64,000 nt of DNA from Sphingomonas koreensis (GTDB taxonomy: Bacteria > Pseudomonadota > Alphaproteobacteria > Sphingomonadales > Sphingomonadaceae). The stretch covers positions 558,001 to 622,000 of the forward strand of contig RCZF01000001.1 in assembly GCA_006438735.1 (NCBI GenBank), given 5' to 3'. A program made the translations under genes and the position numbers. Below the pieces are notes generated by a model. It saw nothing but the letters and a program-made list of their open reading frames with translations, was not told the DNA's origin and searched no databases. Below, piece by piece: positions 35,509-44,473 of the stretch. The first letter of the stretch is position 1, and each line of letters begins with the position of its first letter.

Positions 35509-37451
35509 GCGGCCAGCCTGTCATGCTGGCGCAGGTCCGACGAAAGCTTGGACCAAGCCTCCATCTCAAGCGGATCGGTGGCAACGTCAGCCCGGGCATA
35601 GAACAGCCGCGAAATTTCCATCGACCAATTTTCAGGGGCGCATCCCTTCGAGAGAAACACCGCGTTCTTGAGTTCCGTCATGACGCGCGGCGATTTCGCG
35701 ATCTCTCCAAGGCGTGGCTGGAGATCCTCGACAAACCGGGCGGCAAGCTCAGGCGAATGGGAGCCGAGCTCGACGAGCGACCTCATTGCGCCATACCGAA
35801 CGTTCTCGTCCTCGTCGTTCGTCACTCGGTCGAGCAGGGCTTCTCGAAAGCTGTCCATGGTCGCACTACCCATAACGTGGCTGGCCCGCCACCGGATGAC
35901 CGCCCTTCCATTGTACGCGATGTGCACGAGCCGATCACCCTGATCCGCCGTGAGCGACAACCGCTTCAGCACGTTCGCCGCCGTCCAGCCGATTATTGAG
36001 TCGTCTTCCTCGACCGCATTGATAGTAGCGTCGCTCGCGGCCTGTCCGCTGGGCAACGTGAACAGCGCCTTCCAAGTGGCAAACAGGTCGGAATGGTCTG
36101 GTTCTTCTGCAACGATTTCGATCAGCGCCTCTCGGTTGACCGCACCCCTCATCGCGACTGCCGTGTCGTCCGTGAACAGTTCAAGGGCGTCCAGCGCCTT
36201 TCGCGCTGAACGATAGTGCCGGTCGAATTTCTTCTCGGCGAGCATCGCTAGGATAACCGTGCGCAGGGAGCGCGAGATGTTCGCCGGCGCAATCTCCTCA
36301 ACCTCCGCGAGCGCGTACCCCGCCGCGTATGGATTCCAATCATAGACCGCGCGCAGAAATGCGTCCTTCGCTTCCGTCTGAAGCTCTTCAAGTGCGAATG
36401 CGACGGCGTCGAACGAATTACCCTTGAAGGTCAACGCGTCTAACGAGCGGTGGCGATGTGCGAAATCCCAAAGGTCAGGATTTGACGCGAGATACCTAGC
36501 CGCGAGATAATCGTGGACCCAGTGATGGTTGAATGCGACGCGTCCGTCAGGCAGGCCAACGAGTACTCCGCCCTGGCGGAGCGTATCTGCAACGCTGGCG
36601 CCCTGATCGCCGGGAAACATCCCGGGATCGAAAGACCGAGATTCGTCGTCCCGATAGGCTGCGAAGGCACCTTCCGCGGCCACCTCCATTCCCGTTCCGT
36701 CCAGCTTGCCATGGCTCTCGACGAAATCCCGAATGGTGGCGAGTGGTGTGCTCTTCAAAGCGCCCTTCATGGCCTTGTCCACGAAGTACGGGCTGTCGAG
36801 CAACCGTTGAGCACCCGCCGGCAGCGCGTCTACGTCCAGGTGTTTCCGGGCTTCGTCGATGTCAACGTCTAGCGGCATGGCGAAGAACCAACGTTCATCC
36901 CCGTTTGTGCGGCGGCGCACCAAGCGGTCGGAAACGATCACCGAGCAATTGATGATCAAAGAAGCGATCTGGTCGCACGCTGACAGGATGTCGTCGGCAA
37001 TCGAGCCCGGTGTCTCATTGAGGCCATCGATAACGAGCAACTTTTCCTGCTGGGCCGGCAGGAAGTCGAGGTCCGCGACATCCGTCTCGTCGGGGCCAAA
37101 GCGCCGCAATAGGAAATCGATCGAGTCACGGGCACCGTCGCGGCGGGCCTTCCAGCCCTCGCTCGCGGCGTGGTCCCATCGCGACAAGTCGACGAGCATC
37201 ACGGTAGCCCCGGCGGCTGCGCCGCCCACGACCAGCCGGCGCATCAACGTACTCTTTCCGGACCCGCCGCGGCCGGAAAGCAGGATGCGGCCACGCTGCT
37301 TGGCAAGCGACAGGAGGGCTTGATGGGTGAGCGGGCCGCCGTGCTCGCCACGCAGTAGCGCGGAATAATCCGCGCACAGTGCAACCGACAGCGATATCTG
37401 CTCACCCAGCGCATCCAGGTACTGGTTCGCCAGGGCAACGTCGGCGCTCAT
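35505..37451 (-). CDS. NACHT-type NTPase with C-terminal HEAT-like repeats
   Basis: A 648-residue protein. After about 50 N-terminal residues comes Walker A SGRGGSGKST (59-68), then a Walker B of the NACHT kind, LLVIDGLNE (138-146), a sensor segment near SVIVSDR, and a winged-helix-like region around NHHWVHDYLAARYL. From about residue 330 on it is all-helical with repeats such as VRYGAMRSLVELG and the matching IIGWTAANVLKRL, typical of HEAT-type ligand-sensing arrays. This is the layout of STAND/NACHT immune sensors. It has no fused effector; the flanking nucleosidase and deaminase genes are candidates for that role. It starts 73 bases after the nucleosidase stop. Confidence 0.82.
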   Translation of the reverse strand: MSADVALANQYLDALGEQISLSVALCADYSALLRGEHGGPLTHQALLSLAKQRGRILLSGRGGSGKSTLMRRLVVGGAAAGATVMLVDLSRWDHAASEGWKARRDGARDSIDFLLRRFGPDETDVADLDFLPAQQEKLLVIDGLNETPGSIADDILSACDQIASLIINCSVIVSDRLVRRRTNGDERWFFAMPLDVDIDEARKHLDVDALPAGAQRLLDSPYFVDKAMKGALKSTPLATIRDFVESHGKLDGTGMEVAAEGAFAAYRDDESRSFDPGMFPGDQGASVADTLRQGGVLVGLPDGRVAFNHHWVHDYLAARYLASNPDLWDFAHRHRSLDALTFKGNSFDAVAFALEELQTEAKDAFLRAVYDWNPYAAGYALAEVEEIAPANISRSLRTVILAMLAEKKFDRHYRSARKALDALELFTDDTAVAMRGAVNREALIEIVAEEPDHSDLFATWKALFTLPSGQAASDATINAVEEDDSIIGWTAANVLKRLSLTADQGDRLVHIAYNGRAVIRWRASHVMGSATMDSFREALLDRVTNDEDENVRYGAMRSLVELGSHSPELAARFVEDLQPRLGEIAKSPRVMTELKNAVFLSKGCAPENWSMEISRLFYARADVATDPLEMEAWSKLSSDLRQHDRLAA

Positions 37452-37524
37452 GCTGCCACCTTCAGTCGCTGGGAAGCCGGTCGGGCTTCAGTCGATGTTC
37501 CCATTTCGTTCTTCATATGGAACT

Positions 37525-38388
37525 TCATCCGCATAAGGCAACGATCTCGTCCGCCACGCTCAGGGAGAAGGCGGCGGCCGTGGCGGCGGCGTAGTCCCGC
37601 CATTGATTGCGCTGGTCGTTGTTCTGCTCGGCGTTGACGAGGTCGGAAATGCCCCGGACGACGAGGTAGTTCAGGTTGTAGTGCCGAGCACTCCTTGCGT
37701 TGTAGACACCCCGGGCCAGGCCATAGGATTCCATGTCGACGGCCAGCGCCTTGTCGAATTCCTCGAGAATCATCCGCTGGTATTCATTTTCGCCGTCGCC
37801 AAGAATCTTGTCTCCAGCGATCAAGTTGCCCTCAAAGACTTGCGGCTTGCCATCGACTGGTCGCTCCAAGCCGATCCGAGCGAGCCACTTTTCCTGGTGC
37901 TTGACCCGCTGGAACATAGTCTCGCGCAAGTACAGCGACGGGTGGTCGAGCGCCATCTTGCGACGGACGTCCTTGCCCTCCGCCATCTTGCGCATCTCGT
38001 ACCAGTCCACGTGATCGGCTACCACGACGTCGCCAAGGCCGACACCCTCGCGCCCGACGCCGCCTGCGATCCCCGACAGAATAATAAACTCAGGACGAAA
38101 TTGCTCGGCAATAGTACGAACAAGGTCGCCGCATGGCCCGTTGCTGCGATCCACGGTCCTCGCGAGAATCATGTCGAAGACGCCGGGCACTACCTCGTTT
38201 CGGCGCAGGTAAGGACTGTTGCCGGCCAATTCTTTGAAGTCGCCCCGCTCGCGGACGGCAATGTACTCCTCCTCAACAATAGTAATGATCGCGACCAACG
38301 CGTTTCCGACCCTACCAGGAAATCGGACCCAATCCGGCGTCGGATTGGTGGCAGGGACTTGCTGGAGGTGGACCGCTTGTTGGGACAT
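37525..38388 (-). CDS. Nucleoside phosphorylase/MTA-SAH nucleosidase-fold protein
   Basis: A 287-residue PNP/UDP-phosphorylase superfamily protein. Landmarks are SGIAGG (105-110), the GNLIAGDKIL segment with GD at 192-193, the ribose-binding A-V-D-M-E-S (216-221) and VVRGISD (243-249) with the catalytic aspartate. The pattern is nearest to MTA/SAH nucleosidases, but insertions around residues 130-185 (DHVDWYEMRKMAEG, DHPSLYLRETMFQRVKHQEK) are not housekeeping-like. PNP-fold proteins in defence systems are known to cleave ATP or related nucleotides. It leads a three-gene operon and begins at ATG 38388, 145 bases from the tRNA gene. Confidence 0.85.
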   Translation of the reverse strand: MSQQAVHLQQVPATNPTPDWVRFPGRVGNALVAIITIVEEEYIAVRERGDFKELAGNSPYLRRNEVVPGVFDMILARTVDRSNGPCGDLVRTIAEQFRPEFIILSGIAGGVGREGVGLGDVVVADHVDWYEMRKMAEGKDVRRKMALDHPSLYLRETMFQRVKHQEKWLARIGLERPVDGKPQVFEGNLIAGDKILGDGENEYQRMILEEFDKALAVDMESYGLARGVYNARSARHYNLNYLVVRGISDLVNAEQNNDQRNQWRDYAAATAAAFSLSVADEIVALCG

Positions 38389-38468
38389 GACGCTACAATA
38401 GAACGTTGATCGACCTCAATCAAACTCGTCGTCGGCTTAAATGTAAGCCGTAGAAACGACTATCGGTC

Positions 38469-38489
38469 TGGGACCCCAGTGGGACCCCA
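38469..38489. repeat. Paired TGGGACCCCA decamers beside the right island end
   Basis: The decamer TGGGACCCCA occurs at 38469-38478 and 38480-38489, with further copies at 32155-32164 near the left end and, inverted, at 34716-34725. Position close to the attachment sites suggests integrase arm-type or accessory sites, but this is inference. Confidence 0.45.
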
Positions 38490-38531
38490 CGCCGGATCAC
38501 CGTCCCGCTCTCGCCTCTAAGTCATTGAATT

Positions 38532-38608
<77 letters not shown>

Positions 38609-38710
38609 ATTCCGATCGGCGAAGGGCGGGCCGAAAGAGCGCCGCCGCGATTGGAGGGGGGGCGTTAGCATCGCTTTTCGGGCAATGCAAACCTTGTCGG
38701 GCCACTTTTT

Positions 38711-39823
38711 CTAAAAGCGCGAGACCTTGCGATTCTGACGGTCGATCGACATCAGGATGCCGAGGCAGATCAGCACCGTCATCTGCGCCGAACCCCCGAA
38801 ACTGACCAGCGGCAGCGGGATGCCGACCACCGGCGCCAGGCCCATCACCATGCCGAGGTTGATCGCTACATAGATGAAGATCGTAGAGGCGAGCCCCGCT
38901 GCCGTCAGCCGCGCGAAGCGCGTCTGGGCGTGTAGCGCCACGCCGATGCCCCAGGCGATGACGCTGAAAAAGGCGATGATCAGCAGCACGCCGCCGACCA
39001 GACCCCATTCCTCCGCCATCGTCGCGAAGACGAAATCGGTATGACCTTCAGGCAGATAATCGAGGTGGCTCTGCGTGCCTTGCAGGAAGCCCTTGCCGAG
39101 CACACCGCCCGATCCGATCGCGATCTTCGACTGGCTGATGTGATAGCCCATGCCGAGCGGATCGCGGTCGGGATCGAGGAAGATCATGATGCGATCGCGC
39201 TGATAGCCGCGCAGCACGAAGCTGATCGCCAGCGGCACGGCGACAGCGACGCCCATCGCCCCCGCCACGAACAGCCGCAGCGGCACACCGGCGAGGAACA
39301 TCACCACCACACCGCCGCCCGTAACCATCAGCGCGGTGCCGAGATCGGGCTGTTTCATGATCAGCGCCGCCGGGATCAGGATCATCGCCGCGGGCGCCAG
39401 CACGCCGGTCACGCGCCGTGTCTCGGTCGGCGGCAGCATGTCGTAGAACATCGCCACCGCCAGCACGATCACCGGCTTCATGAATTCGGATGGCTGCAAC
39501 TGGAACGGCCCGATGCCGAGCCAGCGCTGGCCGCCGCCGCGCACCGCGCCGATCAGTTCGACCAGCACCAGCATTACTAAGAGCACCGCATAAGCGGGCA
39601 GGGCGCCTTTTCGCCAGGCGCCTTCGGGAACGTAGGAAAGCAGGATCGAGCCGACCAGGAAGACGGCGAATTTGATACCCTGCGATTCGGCCCAGGGATG
39701 CAGGCTGCCGCCCGCCGCCGAATAAAGCACGACGAGCCCGAAGCCGCCGATCGCCATTACCGTCAGCAGCATGCGCCACGGCAGTTGCGCGAGCGGCGCG
39801 GGGATAAAATCGGGGCGTGTCAT
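38711..39823 (-). CDS. rodA: Rod-shape peptidoglycan polymerase RodA
   Basis: A 370-residue SEDS-family membrane glycosyltransferase that polymerises lipid II in the elongasome with PBP2. It has about ten hydrophobic segments and the SEDS signatures RGGGQRWLGIGPFQLQPSEFMK, KQPDLGTALM and EGHTDFVFATMAEEWG near the end, followed by a GIPLPLVSFGGSA C-terminal motif. Length is typical. Its start overlaps the mrdA stop by four bases (ATGA), placing it last in mreB-mreC-mreD-mrdA-rodA. Confidence 0.97.
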   Translation of the reverse strand: MTRPDFIPAPLAQLPWRMLLTVMAIGGFGLVVLYSAAGGSLHPWAESQGIKFAVFLVGSILLSYVPEGAWRKGALPAYAVLLVMLVLVELIGAVRGGGQRWLGIGPFQLQPSEFMKPVIVLAVAMFYDMLPPTETRRVTGVLAPAAMILIPAALIMKQPDLGTALMVTGGGVVVMFLAGVPLRLFVAGAMGVAVAVPLAISFVLRGYQRDRIMIFLDPDRDPLGMGYHISQSKIAIGSGGVLGKGFLQGTQSHLDYLPEGHTDFVFATMAEEWGLVGGVLLIIAFFSVIAWGIGVALHAQTRFARLTAAGLASTIFIYVAINLGMVMGLAPVVGIPLPLVSFGGSAQMTVLICLGILMSIDRQNRKVSRF

Positions 39824-41901
39824 TGATCGTTGCCCGGCGAGCCCGATTCGGCCGGCGTGCCCGGTACGCTGGAATTTGCGACGGCTTCGGCGGCGGCGCT
39901 GCTCGCCGCTGTCGCGCGGCGCACCGCGGTCGAATCGGTGGTGGCGCCGGCGTCGGTCTTGGTGCTGATCGCCATCGCCGGAATGTCGGCGACCGCGCGA
40001 TAGGCCGCAGCCTCCACCGCCATGCGGGTGGCGATGTCGCCGCCCCAGGTCGGCTCGACCTCGGCCAGCGCCTTGGTCGCGCGGTCACGATCGAATAGAT
40101 AGGTCATGATGTCGCGGCCGATCGCGGGCGCGTCGAGATTGTGGATCAAGTGGCCGTTGTGCTCGAGCACCAGCGCGGCGGCGTAGCGCGGGTTTTCCGC
40201 CGGCGCGAAGCAGATGAACAACGCGTGCTCGCGCAGCTTGAACGGCACGCCGGCATTGCCGGTCCGTCCCGCGGCGCGATCGGCCATGGTGATGCGGCGG
40301 ACCTGCGCGGTGCCGGTCTTGGCGGCGAGGTTGACGCCGGGAAGATAGAGCCGCGCCGCGCCGGCGGTGCCGCCGTCGTTGACCGCGGCATACATCGCAT
40401 CGCGCACCACCGCGACATGCTCGGGCGCGATGCCGGGCAGCGGGGGAGGCGTGCCATGGCGATGATCGAGCAGGATGCGCGGCACGATCTTGCGGCCCGA
40501 GGCGATGCGCCCGGCCATGATCGCCAACTGGAGCGGATTGACCAGCACATAGCCCTGGCCGATCGAGGCATTCATCGTGTCGGCGACGGTCCAGTCGTGA
40601 TGGTATTTCTTCGCCTTCCAAGCCGGATCAGGCACGGTGCCGTAACGCTGGCTGGTGAAGGGAATGTCGAATTCCTGGCCCAACCCGAGCTCGCGGGCGA
40701 CCGGCGCGATGTTGTTATAGCCGACCCGCCGCGCCATTTCGTAGAAATAGATATCGCAGCTTTGCGCGACCGCACGGCGCATGCTGATCGATCCGTGGCC
40801 GCCTTTCTTCCAGCAATGGAACAGCCCGGTGCCGACCCGCAGTGCGCCGCTGCAATGCACCGTGTCATCCGGCGTCACGCCGGCGCGGAGCAGCGCAAGC
40901 GAATTCATCGGCTTGACCGTCGACCCTGGCGGATAGAGGCCCTGCAGCACCTTGTTCATCAGCGGCACGTGATCGTTGCCCGAGAGCATGTCCCATTCGA
41001 GATGGCTGATGCCGTCGGAAAAGCTGTTGGGATCATAAGCGGGCATCGAGCACATCGCGAGCACGTCGCCGGTCAGGCAATCGAGCACCACCGCCGATCC
41101 GGAATTGGTGCCAAGCCGCCGCGCGGCATATTCCTGGAGCCCGGCGTCGATCGTCAGGCGAACGTTTTCGCCCGGCGTGTCGGGCCGCGTTGCGAGTTGT
41201 TCGACGAGCTTGCCCCGCGCGGTGACCTCCACGCGCTTCGCCCCCGGCTTGCCTTGCAGCCGGCTTTCCAGAGCCTTTTCGAGCCCGTCCTTGCCGATCT
41301 GGAAGCCGGGCGTGATGAGCAGCGGATTGTGGCTCTTTTCATATTGTTCGGCCGATGCTGTGCCGACGTACCCCGTCAGATGCGCGACGGCGGCACCTGC
41401 GGGATAGTTGCGCGAATAGCCCTGTGTCGGGGCGACTCCAGGCAATTCCGGCCGGCGGACGTTGACTGCGGCGAACTGCTCCCAATCGAGGCCGTCGGCG
41501 ACCGCGACCGGCTGGAACCCGGCGGCGTTTTTCAAATCGAGCCTGATCCGCTCCATCGCTTCGGATTGCAGCGACAGGATCTGCTGCAGCAGGCCGAGCA
41601 CGCGCTCTTCGTCCTCGAGCCGATCGGGGATGATGTCGACGCGAAAATCGGTGCGGTTATTGGCGATCGGCGCGCCGCGGCGATCGAGGATCCAGCCGCG
41701 CCGCGGCGGAATCGGCGTCATGTTGACGCGGTTGCTTTCGGCGAGCAGCTGATATTTCTCGTTCTCGGCGATCGACAGCCACGCCATCCGCCCGGCGAGC
41801 ACGAGCCCCACCGCGCCCTGGCCGGCCCCCAGCATCATCGCGCGCCGCGTGAAGCTGTAGGTCTGCGCGGCTTCGGAAACGATTCGCGTCGGCCGCTTCA
41901 T
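39820..41901 (-). CDS. mrdA: Penicillin-binding protein 2 (elongation transpeptidase)
   Basis: A 693-residue class B PBP that crosslinks peptidoglycan in the elongasome. One N-terminal membrane segment (GAVGLVLAGRMAWLSIA) is followed by the dimerisation domain with RGWILDRRGAPIANN, then the transpeptidase domain: SxxK (PPGSTVKPMNS), SxN-type S-C-D and the KTG box (AKTGTAQV). The extension after residue 620 is Ala/Thr/Ser-rich, as in related genera. ATG 41901 overlaps the mreD stop; the frame is open upstream inside mreD without family similarity. Confidence 0.96.
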   Translation of the reverse strand: MKRPTRIVSEAAQTYSFTRRAMMLGAGQGAVGLVLAGRMAWLSIAENEKYQLLAESNRVNMTPIPPRRGWILDRRGAPIANNRTDFRVDIIPDRLEDEERVLGLLQQILSLQSEAMERIRLDLKNAAGFQPVAVADGLDWEQFAAVNVRRPELPGVAPTQGYSRNYPAGAAVAHLTGYVGTASAEQYEKSHNPLLITPGFQIGKDGLEKALESRLQGKPGAKRVEVTARGKLVEQLATRPDTPGENVRLTIDAGLQEYAARRLGTNSGSAVVLDCLTGDVLAMCSMPAYDPNSFSDGISHLEWDMLSGNDHVPLMNKVLQGLYPPGSTVKPMNSLALLRAGVTPDDTVHCSGALRVGTGLFHCWKKGGHGSISMRRAVAQSCDIYFYEMARRVGYNNIAPVARELGLGQEFDIPFTSQRYGTVPDPAWKAKKYHHDWTVADTMNASIGQGYVLVNPLQLAIMAGRIASGRKIVPRILLDHRHGTPPPLPGIAPEHVAVVRDAMYAAVNDGGTAGAARLYLPGVNLAAKTGTAQVRRITMADRAAGRTGNAGVPFKLREHALFICFAPAENPRYAAALVLEHNGHLIHNLDAPAIGRDIMTYLFDRDRATKALAEVEPTWGGDIATRMAVEAAAYRAVADIPAMAISTKTDAGATTDSTAVRRATAASSAAAEAVANSSVPGTPAESGSPGNDQ

Positions 41902-42410
41902 GGCCGGCCGCGCTTGCGGTCGAGCCAGGCGCACAACCGGGCGATCAGTGGGTAGGACATTATCGAAATCACGATCTGCAACAGCAGCATGGTATCGACA
42001 TGCGCGGCGATTGGCGAGGCCAGCAAGCGGCCGCCGATTAAACAAAAGGCGATCGCGCCGCTCGCGATCAGCCAGTCCTGCCGGAAATCACGCCACACCA
42101 GCCGCTGGTCGAACAATTCGATCGCGAAGAAGCTCACCGTCCACAGCAGCACCGCGCTGCCGATCGGTTGACCGCTGAGGAGATCGTCGAACAGGCCGAA
42201 TAGCACCGGCGCCCAGACGCGCAGCACATCCTGCCGCAGCAGCCGCCAAGCGAGCAGCATCATCAGCCCGAACGGCGGCAGGATCGGATAGGTCGTGACG
42301 ACGGGTATGATCGTCACCAGCGAACCGAGCATGATCGAGACGATCGGCACGGCGCGGCGCTGCGCCGCCGGCGCGCTGCGGGCGAAGCGTTCGGGCGGCG
42401 GTTCGCTCAC
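41898..42410 (-). CDS. mreD: Rod shape-determining protein MreD
   Basis: A 170-residue inner-membrane protein of the elongasome with five to six hydrophobic segments. It is poorly conserved in sequence, so the call rests mainly on position between mreC and mrdA, size, topology and the FGLFDDLLSGQPIGSAVLLW segment, which is the most conserved part of MreD. It overlaps both neighbours by four bases. Confidence 0.92.
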   Translation of the reverse strand: MSEPPPERFARSAPAAQRRAVPIVSIMLGSLVTIIPVVTTYPILPPFGLMMLLAWRLLRQDVLRVWAPVLFGLFDDLLSGQPIGSAVLLWTVSFFAIELFDQRLVWRDFRQDWLIASGAIAFCLIGGRLLASPIAAHVDTMLLLQIVISIMSYPLIARLCAWLDRKRGRP

Positions 42411-43276
42411 GGCGTCGGCGGGGGAGGCGTCGGCGCGCGGAAGAAGGCTTGCTGGACGATCGCATAATCGAGCGTGTCGGGCGTCTCGAACGGCCGCGCC
42501 AGCGCGCCGTCGCGCGTCCGTGTCACGATCCGGGCGACCGGAATGTCTGGCGGATACAGCCCGCCTATGCCCGAGGTCATCAGCACGTCACCCGCCTTGA
42601 ACGGCGCGTCGCTGAGGCTGATCGGGCGAATCTCCAGCATGCCGTCGCCGCGGCCGCTGGCGGTCGCGGGCACGCCATCGCGCGTGCGGCGCACCGGCAC
42701 CGCGCTCTCGGCGTCGCCGAGCAGCAGCACGCGCGCGGTGTCAGGCCCGGCATCGAGCACGCGCCCGATCAGGCCGGTCGGCCCGCTGACCGGCTGTCCG
42801 GTGCGGACGCCTTGGCGCCAGCCGGCGTTGAGCGTGGCGAAGCGCCGCGTGCTCGAGGCCGAGGAACTGATCAGCCGCGCCGCGACGATCGCGCCGCCGG
42901 TACGATCGCGCAGCGCGAGCAATCGCGTGAGGCGATGGTTGTCATAGGAAAGCGTGCGGGCGCGCATCAGCAGAGCGTACTGGCGCGTCACCGCGGCGCG
43001 CAGCCGGGCGTTCTCGTGCTTCACCCCGAAATAGTCGCCAATCGCACCGGGCACTGCGACGATCGCGCCACCGACGCTTGCCAGTCCGCTCGATACCGGC
43101 GCGGTGATCTCGGCCACGGTGTTGCGCAACGGCGCAAAGGCGGGGGGATTGGTGGTCGACAGGATCAACAGGACGACGCCTGCCACCGCGCCCAGCGCGG
43201 CGGTGACATAGCCCAGAAAGACTCCATATTGCGCCCGCCGCGAAAATCCCGGGCGCCGTTTGCCTGGCGGCGCCAT
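42407..43276 (-). CDS. mreC: Rod shape-determining protein MreC
   Basis: A 289-residue bitopic elongasome scaffold. The basic start (MAPPGKRRPGFSRRAQYG) precedes one membrane segment (about residues 20-42), a helical region that includes NARLRAAV, then the beta-rich periplasmic domain with ARLISSSASSTRRFATLNAG and GVRTGQPVSGPTGLIGRV, both MreC hallmarks. It lies 13 bases after mreB and overlaps mreD. Confidence 0.95.
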   Translation of the reverse strand: MAPPGKRRPGFSRRAQYGVFLGYVTAALGAVAGVVLLILSTTNPPAFAPLRNTVAEITAPVSSGLASVGGAIVAVPGAIGDYFGVKHENARLRAAVTRQYALLMRARTLSYDNHRLTRLLALRDRTGGAIVAARLISSSASSTRRFATLNAGWRQGVRTGQPVSGPTGLIGRVLDAGPDTARVLLLGDAESAVPVRRTRDGVPATASGRGDGMLEIRPISLSDAPFKAGDVLMTSGIGGLYPPDIPVARIVTRTRDGALARPFETPDTLDYAIVQQAFFRAPTPPPPTP

Positions 43277-43289
43277 CGTTCAGACCTCC

Positions 43290-44459
<1,170 letters not shown>

Positions 44460-44473
44460 CTACAGCTTGCGGC

